Assembly (NCBI GenBank): GCA_030141605.1
Contig: JAQGDQ010000243.1
Span: 85,001-149,000, forward strand
DNA: 64,000 bases
Reading direction: 5' to 3'
Source: Tubiluchus corallicola
Taxonomy: Eukaryota > Priapulida > Priapulimorpha > Priapulimorphida > Tubiluchidae
Under the pieces are notes generated by a model, which searched no databases, was not told where the DNA came from, and was given only the letters and a program-made list of their open reading frames with translations. Made by a program: the position numbers and the translations under genes. Numbering within the stretch: the first letter of the stretch is position 1; every line of letters starts with the position of its first letter. Below, piece after piece: positions 34,610 through 46,600 of this stretch.

Positions 34610-37600
34610 TCAGAACAAATTTAGTTTCTCAATCCAGTTTGCATTTGCAGTAGCAGTAACTCCCTGGATAATATCACCAGAGGTGATTTCACTAACTGTA
34701 ATTTGTGTTTGCTCTGCTTGTGTTCCAAGCTGTGCACTGCTTTCAGAGGGGTTTGCATCAAGCAGTGGCAGCACTGACCACACATTCACGCTGTTTTCTG
34801 CAACAGTTTGTTGTTGATTTCCATTAGCTGTGGCATTTTGATGATAACTGTCACTGAAACCAGGAAATAGACTTTCATAGTACGACTGACGAGGTTGCTG
34901 GTCTAATTGGGTAACAGTAGGAAGAACCTGGCTTGGTGGCAAAGAAAGAATTTGTGAAGTTCTTGAAGCCCAGTCCACCCAAAAATCTCTTGCGTTTTCC
35001 TTAGAATTCATCAACTGAGAAAATGGATCATTGACTGGAGCAGCCTGAATCTGCAACTGGCCAACATTAGATATACTTTGAGCAGCTGAAGTCAACCATT
35101 CATTATCCAAATTTGTTTCAGAATTCAAAATATTCTGTGGCGACACATGCAAGTTGCCATTAAAGTTGTCTCCCTGAATTGCACTTGGTGAGTCATTCTG
35201 AGAACAAGACATGGGTTTAAGGGTTTGCAAAGAAGATTCTGAATTACTACTATTGCTAAGTGGTGAAGAAATCCAACTAGGCACAGTATTTTCAGAAGAC
35301 TGAACAGAAGGATGTAGTGTTTGACTTAGGACAGTATCATCAGTTCTGTGGCTGACATCACTACCACCGTCCTCCCCATTCCTAACATGTTCTGACTGGT
35401 GAACTGCTGCCATATCATTAGGAACGGAAGTCCTTTCAGCAAAAAGGTCATCAGGAAGCATGTTTTCTAAACTTACATCGTCACTTACAAGTGATTTTAC
35501 GGCCTCCTCAACAATATCAGTTGGAAAAACTAATTCATCATTTTCTGCCCAATTCTGCGACTCGAAGACATCATCTATAACAGAAATTACACTTGGAGTG
35601 GCAGGAGGTTGCCCAATGGTCAAATCTCTTGAGGACAACCTACGTCTTCTTCGCCCGGAATGACCCTCTTCAGCATAACCATGTTTGGTCAATTTTTGCT
35701 TTTTTGCGGAACTTATACTAGCTCTCATATCATCAAGGTCCTGTACATTTATCGTGCTAAACTTTTTTCTTTTTGTTGATGATACAATCTGCTTTTGAAC
35801 TTTATATTTGTCATGTTTTTTAACACTGTGGACTTCAAAAATATTTGTAGATGCTAAAATAGCTTTGAATTCTTTCTTAGCCCTTCTCTTATGAAATGCT
35901 AATTCTGTAGCATCAGCTCTTTTTCGCATATCAAGTGTCACGAAATGTGATAAGAGATGCCTTCTTAGACAATCTTCACGGAGGAAGGTCTCTTCACACA
36001 TAGAGCATTTTAGTAAGGTGCCAGTGTGAGCACGGCAATGACGCGCCAAATGAATTTTATTTAGAAATCGGGCATCGCAGAATTGACAGAGAAGGCCATT
36101 CGTTCTTTTGTGTACAATCATGTGATCAATTAAATGATTTTTTTGCCGAAAATTCTGTGGGCAATGAGCACACTGAAAATCTTTTTTATATAAAGGACTG
36201 CTTACAGGAGATAGGTCTTCATCTGTAAACTCACTAGTAAGTTTTGGTCTCCCTAATTTCGCCTGTTTTGCAGCTTCTTTACCCAATTGCCGATCAGGTA
36301 CATGTTTTGACATTTTCAATGCCTTTCCAGAATAATTTCTAATTTCAAGTGATGACGAAGAAACTTTTTGCTTTCGTTTTACTTTATTTTGTGCAAACTT
36401 TGTAGGTCTTCCAATGCTAACATCATCATCAGATGTAATATCTGAAAATAATTTCTTCAACTTTGTGTCAACTGCATTCTTCTGCATTCTAATTTTCATC
36501 TTTAGCGGTTGAGGATCTTCATTATCCTTAGCAGTATTTATGACTCCAAACTGCTTTGATCGACGACATATTTTTCGAATTTTGTTATAAGGCTTATGAT
36601 CATCAGGCTCTTCCAAACTCGTTTTTGCCGAACTTATCTTTTTCCTCCATTGATTGGTCCTTCCGTGTACTCTATCATACAAAGAAGAAGGTGGAATCCC
36701 ATGTTTTCTGCCTGCTTGTGATACGGACATTCCATTTTCTCCTACATCACGAAGTGCAGCTAACATCTGTGCAACAGTCCAGCTCCGCTGCCTGCCTCTA
36801 TGACGACCCACAATATTTTCAAGACCAAGGCTAGGTAAATCAGTGCCATTCACAGCTTTTCCTTTACTCACGTTGGAATGAAACACATTAGCACATTCAG
36901 ATGCAAAATTGGGGGAAACTTCTTCATTGGCTAAGCTTTTTGACCCTAACTCGCATTTTTCAGTTTCACCTTGTGTATGACTTTGATTAGAATTGTGACG
37001 TTTTGAAGTACGACGACGGCGAGGTACCATGGATTTTGAAAATAGGAAAGTACATTTTTGCTTTGTCGGACAATGTACAGACTCAGGTGTCGCATTTACA
37101 TCAACAGCGCTACTCGAAACATCTTTGACTTGCTTGTCTTCCTTATGACTTTTTGTTAGTTTGGCTCCGTCTGCCAAACCTTCAACCACGTGATCGGTAT
37201 CTGTAGTTAAAGTTTTTGCTGTTCCCTCAGGTGTGTGCCTGCTACTGAATTTGCTTGGGGCAATTATTCTAGATTTTAACACTGGTATTCGAGTCTTTCT
37301 CAGGGTATTCTTTCCTTCTTGTTCTGTTTTATGCTCTGTAACAGATGGTGGGTGGGCTTGTTCAACTTGGTTATCATTATTATCAGTGGAATTTTGTGCA
37401 ACATGTCTCTCTGATGGCATCCTAAACTGTCGAAGTGAAGGCCGAATAAGCGTGCTAGGTTCTTCATTACTATCTTCATTATAATTCTCCATCTGATTCA
37501 TTATATCAAAAATACTGCGTCTAGGTACATCAAAGATACAGTTGCTAGACTGCCCAAGTTCAGTTGTACAGCAGACAGATGTGTCGTAATGATCGATGCC

Positions 37601-40600
37601 TCTTATTGGCGATAATACAATAGACAGTTCTCGTAAATTTGCACAGGAATTAGACAACAAAGATGGAGAGAGGCAACTGCCCTTCATTAACAGTTCATCA
37701 CTTTGTACTTTCTTTCTACTATAGTCTTTCATAGGTATATCTGAAACTATTTTATCTGACTCTGGTTCATCACCATAAATGGCTTGGTCAAATTGATGTG
37801 AAAATAGTAATTTGCCATTGCTGCTGTTCTGTGGCACAGTCCTTATTCTCTTAAAAAGATTTACTAAAGGCACCTTGTAAAATCTAGCTGCAATCATTGG
37901 TGTCATCTTTTTCAGGCGTACAGCCTCAACAGCAGAACGTAAATTTTTTTCAGTCTTAACTCTGTGCAAAAAAGAAGACAGTGTTAAACCACACTGTTTT
38001 GCACCTTCGAAAATTGAGCCTTTTCCCTCAACAACACTTTGCACAGACATGCACGTAAGTTTCCGTTTTCTAGATAGCGTCGCAGACTTAAATTCATCAA
38101 GCTTCATGACCAAGTTGCCATTCTTACTTTTACACTTTTTGTCGTCTTCGATAATATGAGTTTCTTTTAATACATTGACGTCTCCACCACATCCATCTGC
38201 AAGCTTTGGATACAATCCTTTAGAAATGTGATCATCCAACTGCTCCAATGAGTCTGCCTCACTCTCAGAAGCTACATGACTTGCATCAAATCTCCGTTCA
38301 TTATCATAATTCTTTCGAGGTATTTTTCCATTTGCTTGAACACCTTTGAAACATTTCGATTTTTCAACTTCACTTTTCCTTTCAGTTTGCATTTCTTTTT
38401 CTTCCAGCAAACTGCAGTCATTTCTTTCAAAACTGTTATCATCAATCAAAGCAGTTACAGTATCAAGTTCGCCATCACAATTTGTTGTGTCAACAAATAA
38501 CCACTTGTTTTGGTAAGAATCGTCATTTTCCAAATGCTCATTTTCTGTTACTAACTCTGGGCTTGATTCAGACACTGCCTTGTCAAAACAGTTTGCTATT
38601 TCCTCCACAATATTTTGTTCAGTATGCAGAACATTTTTAATACACGTGTCTTCACAGGTTTTCGGCACCTGTTTCGGATCCAAACCATTAAAGTAACCAC
38701 AAACATTGACAGTTTCTCCATTTTTCACTAACTCGTACTTATTTGCTAGATCACCAATGTCGCGTGCTGACGAGTGTGCCTCATTATCAAGTTCAAACAT
38801 TCTGCCTCCATCGGTCTTATTTTCTACTGCCAAGTTAACATAATTTAATTTCCTCACTTTCTTGCCACACCGAAGTTTCAATTTTTGTTGCTGATGGAGA
38901 TCGCCAAGTGCTCTCACATTCAAGCTTGTTTGAAATTCATCAGTACTTATCGGCTTTTGACCAATCTTATGGCCAGACTGTTTTAATGGGGACTTTTTAG
39001 TATACAGGATACAAACTTCTGGAGACTCCTGACCTGTATGCATGTAGTCCTTTTGACATGAACTCCCAGCATGAGTTGAAAGAAACTTCAAATCATCTTC
39101 ATAATCACTGCTATCCTTCATGCTATCCTTTACCCTAGAATCTAGTTTGCAGTTACCACAGTTATTTTTCAAAATGGAGTAAACACCCTCTTCAGCATCT
39201 GACAGATTTTGTATAGCATACTGATACAAACTATCTTCACTTTCGCTGCAACTTTCATCATCTGTAAGCATTAGCTCGTTATGATACCATTTCGTGAATT
39301 CACTATTGCATTCATTTGAATCAACTTTCAAGTAACCTGTGCAGCAAATTCTGTTGGATGTGCTCTCTTCTGCCACAATATCTGCAGGTGCAACAGTTGT
39401 TTTGAATGCAGGATCATGACTCTCTGGCAACATACGGGTCATTTCTTGTTCTCTTGACGTCTTGTCAACAGAACACAATCCCAGGTTAAGATCAACGTTA
39501 CTTTCAGTGTCACTGTCATTATTCTGAATGCCTAATGCTTTATTTTTCAAGATAAATCCTGCATCATGATTAACAAAGTTTTTAATGTCATTGGTTCTGA
39601 CAGGAGTATTATCATATAATTTAGCAAAAGCGAGCTCATCTTTTCCAACATCAAAGTTGTTTACTCTCTGATCTGTTTTCTCTCTTTCAGCTTCATTATA
39701 AGTACACGGCACTGTATCTTCAAGATCATCTTCATTTGTGAGATCATTTATGCTTCTGATTGTCATTTTGCATGTCTCATAATGTTCTTCATTCATAGCA
39801 CGTTCATGGTTTTCACAATGACCAGAATTATGATGATCAAATTCTGCTTCCATATTTCTTCCTGAAGCAACTTCATTCAATAAACTGTCAGGCTGAGATC
39901 TTTTATCAAATCCAACCATGTCACTTGTAATACTGTTTTCACATGATTCATGCTCAAGTGCTGATGTATTAACATCATCATGGACTGGTAACCCAATTTT
40001 GTTACCACAGCTCAGATTGCTTTCAAAATTGGCTAGTGCACTTGTTTTCTTTTGCGTATGATTTCCATACACACCACTGCAATTTATCATTGGCTCATCA
40101 CTACCAGAATGTACTGGGGTTACAGCTTCATATGTAAAACATCCTCTTTTAGAAATATGATGTAGCACTTCATGATTACTTTCAAAAGTATTTGATGTGG
40201 CATTATTGTTGTCAGAATGTTCTGATGAGACATTACAACATTCATTGTTCTCTGGCACTACGCAACTTTGACTCAATGATGAAATACTGAACTCTGACAG
40301 AAGGTTTTCGTTGAATAAACGACTTCCAAAATGGTCCTCACTCATAGTACCCCTGTCAAGCTTTCTTCCACCTGCATCACAACCTCTAAAAGGGTCTAAC
40401 ATTGCACTTTCTATTCCACAATGTACAGGTGTTATAGCTTCATATAGAAAATGAATAACCTCTTTACCATCTACAGGCATTTCTGATGCCATATCACCAC
40501 TTTTAGCATGCAAACTTTCCACTTTATCATCTTCAATCTGCTGTGACACTTTATTAGCAGCCTCAGGACATTCCTGATGTCCATTACATTTCATAGTATC

Positions 40601-43600
40601 TGCCAATTCCAGTTTACCACCTTTAGAACACTCTAAATCTATAACACTTCCTATCTGATACTTTTCTGTGAAAATCTCACTTCGATTGTGTTCCGATACT
40701 TCATCAGCAGTTAAAGCCTCTCGTGGCATAGCATTATAGATTGGTGAACATTCTCGGACTACAAGATGATCTTCAAAATGTTTTTGCCCTTCAGTTTCAA
40801 TTGCAACAACTCTTCGAGCCTCATCACCTACTGCAGAAGTCTCTGAGAATGTGCATTCACTTTGAGAACACTCTCTTGCTTTGTTCATTTTAGAATGCTC
40901 TAATACCCTGTCATCAGTTTCACATAATTCTGGCTCACTATTTGGACTCTCAGAAGGATCAGAACATCCTGGGACCACCTTATTACTACAACATTTAGTT
41001 GTCAAATCATCACAATACTCAGAACTTATTCCTGTAATTTTACTGTACTCTGGAACAGCAGGTGCAATATTAGATGATTCTAAGCATGCGATTTCTTTAC
41101 ATCCAAAATTCACATCATTATCCTCTAAATGCTGTGGTACTACAACATCATTTCTGACTTGCTCTGGTTTAGAATGCTCTGGACGTAATACATTATTACA
41201 ATGAACTAAGTTTAAATTACCACTTCGGAACTCACCAGAAGCACTGCTAGCAAAATCTGGTGCAACGCCATTGTCTGAACATTTGTTATCAATTGAATCC
41301 TGCAGGTAACACCTGGAAGGAGCATCATTTGCAAACTCTCTATCCAAAACTACTACTGCTTCTGGTGTTACACAAGTATCGGTCACATTGTCAATTTTTT
41401 CACTATTATATCCAGAATAACAAGGTGATCCATCATCACTTGTAGAATACTTTGCCAAAGCATCGTCAGTTCTGTGGTGTTTGGGAATTGTATACAAACA
41501 GTTGCCTACACTTAGATATTCTGGAAGCTTTTTTATTATGACAACTGGACTGGTGCTCTTAATACATTCCAAAATTGAATTCATGTTATATTCAACATTC
41601 CCACCTTGCTCGTAAATTTTAGAATTAGTCAGAAATGCATCCTCACCGGCCTTTACTGTGCAAATTTCATTAAGCATAGATTTATAGGTGTTGTCTACAG
41701 TTTCTTTACTTGACTCCGCAGTTATGCCATTAACACTTGCTTTAGATGTGCCAATGTAAGTTGGCATTTCTGCCTCAGTTGGTTTAGCTCCAGAAAGCAG
41801 ATGATCGGTTTTATTTAAATCATCAACATCAGCTGCTGCATCATGGTTATAAACACGTTTCTGCTTACGAAATCGTAATTTTATACTTTTACGCTTTGGC
41901 AGACTTGAATCATGGCCATTACCAAGCCTTAATGATGTATCAGGATAATTATCTTCACTTTCTATGTTATCATTACAAAGTCTCCATGTTGTTTCGCTCT
42001 CTTCAGTATCTTCTTGCAAATTTACCGTTAACTTTACAGGCTCTTTTTCACTCACTTCTTCACCATATTGAAGTTTTAAAACAGAATTTGAAGCATTACG
42101 AAGTTCTAGCTTCAACTGTGTCTGACTGCGGGATTTCTTTTCAAGTTGTGAGGCGCTGTGTCTACTTCGTTTTTTGTGTTTAGAAAATTTGAAATTTGAT
42201 TTTGCAGTTTTACCAAGCCTCAATTTTAACTGAGTAGTGTTACGGTGAGTAACTAAATGTCCAGCAGATTCTCCATTGCTCAAATTTTCTTCGGCTACAT
42301 GCGGCACTGACTCACCTGTACACTCTTCAACACAAGGCTGCGGTGATGGTGATGGAGAGTCGAGCTCAATCACAGGTATGCCTTCTGTGTGCTGACTCGG
42401 AATAAGTCTTCTCCGTTTTTTGTGTTTCTTATGTCTCACTTTAGATTTTAATGAGGTATGCCTGATATGGGTAGAATTGTTACCTTCACGATTTTGCAAA
42501 CGGTCTCCTAAACCATCATGTACGTCAAATGAGTTTGAAGATTTTTTTTCACGCAAATCTCTATATAGCCGAGGCTTGGGATCTACATTTGGTGCCACTT
42601 CTTTACGTTCTATTTCATTTATTTTCCTTCCAAGACGCAGCTTGAATCTTTTTTGACCAGCTTCAGATGATCTAGATACTGATCTTCTTTTACTTTTCTT
42701 ATGCTTAACGCGTGGCTCTACAATGCAAATTTCACTGATATCTTCATCAATATGCCTAATTAAAATTGGGTTAACATTTTTATTTTTTGAAGCAATTTCT
42801 ATTACTTCAATGACATCAGGCTCATTATTAATTTCCTTAGAATGAGAGTGCGCCACTGTCTGGGTTTCATTTTTATCAGTCTCACCAACTGATGCCACTG
42901 AAGAAAATTCAGCAGGTAATGTACTCAAAATCGAGCTCTTCATGTTGTACAAAACACACCATTCAGACCAATCTAACCCACTCTGTTGGCACTTGGATTC
43001 CACATGAGTGTCTCTTACATATTCCTCTGTCATTCTTTCCTTAAACGCTCTAGATCTTACACCATAACGTGAATCAACTGTATAATAATCGAGGGTGTTT
43101 CTACAAAATGCATCAATTGCTGCTTGCATTTGACATTCGCACCAAAGTTCAGATGGAGATATCCAGCCGGGCAATCGTCCCACTCCAGACAAAACCTTTA
43201 CTAATTCAACAACAGACATTTTAGCTGCTTTTGCTACATTAAAAACTGGCATGCCTTTTCTGAGAGCATCTAGAACTTGTGAGTGTGCAAAAGGTATCGT
43301 CCCCGCAAGACTAAGACCATGAAGAATAAAAGTAATAGGTATTCCAGTTAGCCTTGAAACCGTAAATGCATCAAGCTGATCCTTCTTAATCTTTTTCATT
43401 GCAACAGCCATTTTTTCTTTAGTGCACAGGTGACCTACACACCATTTTGACCACTTGACATTTAACAATTGACATTTTGTTTCATATTTTACGGTCCAAT
43501 TTCCTTCAATTGCTTTTTTAAAAACATTGTAAGGAATGTGATAGGCTTCTGCAATTGCTTTTACATCACACCCAGTTCTGTCTCTCAGAAAGTGCCATGT

Positions 43601-46600
43601 TCTAACAGCTTCTCGAACTTGACAAACACAAAAGTCTGTTGACATGATAACAGAATTAACAGAAAATTTAGGGACAAATTTCATTGCAAGACTTCTCAAA
43701 GGAATGCCGTGCTTCACTGCTGCTTCAATTACGGGTTCACAATTTACAATTATGTCATGGAGGACAGGTTCTAAGACAGATTTCTGTGACTGTAATGGCA
43801 TGATTGTCGTATCGGTATTACATGTGCCATTCTCTAAACTGCTTGTTTCTTGCATAACTTGAGAGCCTGAATTATTGCCTGCACGTTGCTCAATATTCAG
43901 ATCAGGGAGTATGTGCTCTTCATTTGCAGACTGTTCTCCTATTGCTCGTATATTCAATTCAGGCAAATCATCATCTGGCGACTCAGAGCTTGACACATGT
44001 GTTTCACCCAAACATGGCGGTAATAGTTCTACATTTTCAACAACAGATGGCACATCACCTGAGCAACAAATGTTAGGCAAGGGTTGCGAAGCAACTAGTT
44101 CAGCAGCGCAAAATTTCTTAAGTTGTTGATTGAAGCTTTCTATTTCACTCTCTGATGTTGAAATGTCTTTAGTAAAACCACCTTGTTCATCTTTACTATG
44201 CTCACAAGGACTAATGTTTGCAGCTTTTTCACTAACAAAATTTACAAACAAATTTCTTTCTGCAAGCAAACCCGGTGATTCTGCAGCATTACTCCCATTT
44301 TCATCATCTTCAGATGCAAAAGACAACCGCCGCACATCTTCAGTTTGCTTGGAAGAAACCTTACTAATACTTTTCATAAAAGCATTAAGCAGCCAGTCTT
44401 TGTCAACAGGCAGAGACTCATGAGTAGAACAGCTTGCTGCCTCTCCAATTTTACTGTCTGAACTACGAATGTCTCCGTTGCTTATTGGAATTTCACATTT
44501 ACTACTCACGATACTGTTTGACTCTGTCTTACGACTGCCACATCTTTCGCATGGCTCAGAAGCATTCGCTGCCAGGCTTTTACCTCTAGATGAGTGAGTT
44601 TTGTTGGTATCAGCATCAGATGTAGACGATCTTACCAAATTAGCTATGTTACTACCCACCATCGTTTCTACCACATTTTTACAATACTGTAACAAAGATG
44701 CTACTTCACAGTTTGTCTCTGCATCACAATTTGTGTCTGCAGAGGATTGATGCAGCATACAAAAATCAGAATCTGATTGTTTATGACTCCCAACTGCATT
44801 TTCAGCATCTTTTTCAATAAGTTCTGTCTGTGATGCCACCTTTTCTATTATTTCCATCATTAAAGTAACAACTACTGCTTTTGGGTTAATGCCCTTCCCC
44901 ATACTGTACTCCCATGTATCAGAAGACTGACAATCTTCGTCATCAATAATGTCAGCGTTAGCACTCTCTGAATGGTTTTTCTCAAAAGCGTCATTGACGG
45001 AACTACCAGAACTCCAAGAGAACGACTCATAACAGGTAAGATCTAACTGTTTGTCAGCCACGTCTTTTACAGAATTTTCAGTAACCACACATGAAGTAGT
45101 AAGAGTCTCATGTGATGAATACTCCTGACTACTTTCAGTAATTTGCAGCCCTGAATTATGTTGTCTTAAATCAGAATGAAGAGCGAGAGAGCTTAGAAGG
45201 TAATTATTCTGGTCATCTATTATTATTTCATTTTCTGTAAACATTGGCTGCTGAACTGCGCTAGAACATGATTTTGATTCAACCAGGGAACTTTTTCCTA
45301 AACAAGCAAATCTATTATCTTTATCAAAAGACTTTCCTAAAGAGGTAACAAAAGTTGTTGCACTGTCCGTCCCAACGACAACTTCCTCTGTTTTGCAACT
45401 TACATCTGTATGTACAGTTTGTCCATTCTGCTTAATACGGAGAGAATTCACAAATAAAATGTCATTGTTAATTTGATCGAAGTTTACAATTTCGTCCTCA
45501 TGAACTTCTACAGCATGAATGGTAACATCGTCAACAGATGAACAGATGAACTTGCATGCACCGCACTTATAAGTTGTACCGGCTTTTGCAAGTTTAGCAG
45601 AAGCACCATGAGATCTAGAATAATGCAACTTCATAGAATAAAGACTACGAAAATACTTTCCACAATCTGGAAACAAGCATTTGTGTAACGTGTCATTACG
45701 ATATAAAGCCGATGCCTTTGGATTGACGACTGCTACTACATCAATTACACTTTTGTAGGGCTTATTCACCGTTTGGTAATTGTGGTCATTTTCACTAGCA
45801 ATAACTGATTTATGGCTGAAAGCTACATGTTCCAAAGTTTCCTCACAGGTATTAAATTGATCATGATGACTTTCACAAAATTCAGGTGACCAAGGACAAT
45901 TTAGCTTCAGTAGTGATGCCCTAGTTAATGAAAGAAGACAAGTATGTCCATGATCGGCTGCCCTACAGCAATTTCGCGAAGCAAAGCCACACACTGTACA
46001 GTTATAAGAGACCAAATCATCATATTCGTCATGTGACTGAAAGTGTTGTAACATATATGATAAGTTATGAAAATCTCCTTTGCAGCAAGGACATCTATAG
46101 CATGAATTAGCATGAGCGGCTTCATAATGAGCTGATATGTCACTTGCCAAAAAGTCGCGACACAAAGGGCATCTCGTTAGTCCATTTTCACCAACCATTA
46201 CATGGCAATCATCAATGTGGTCCGCAAATTCTTTCACATTTAATGCGAGAAATGAACAGTAGTAGCATTTGTACTCCTTAGAATGCACACCCAGAATGTT
46301 ATTATCACGTATCACACCTTTTGCACTGGTACCAGTACTTGCATTACGACTAGAAAATACACTAGGACTTTTTTGCAGAGACTTGACTGGAGATTTTGCT
46401 GTGATTTCTTCACTGCTTCTGTCGAAGAAATGTTCATACAATTCCTTGTGTTGCGTTTCAAAATGAAGTTCAAAATTTTCCAAATCTTCAAAAAACAACA
46501 GCTTCTTGCAGAATCGACAAACGAGTAACTCTCCAAAGTGTCTCCGTTCGCGCACATGTTCTTCTAGCTCAAGTGCAGTACTGTACGTTTTATAACAGGA

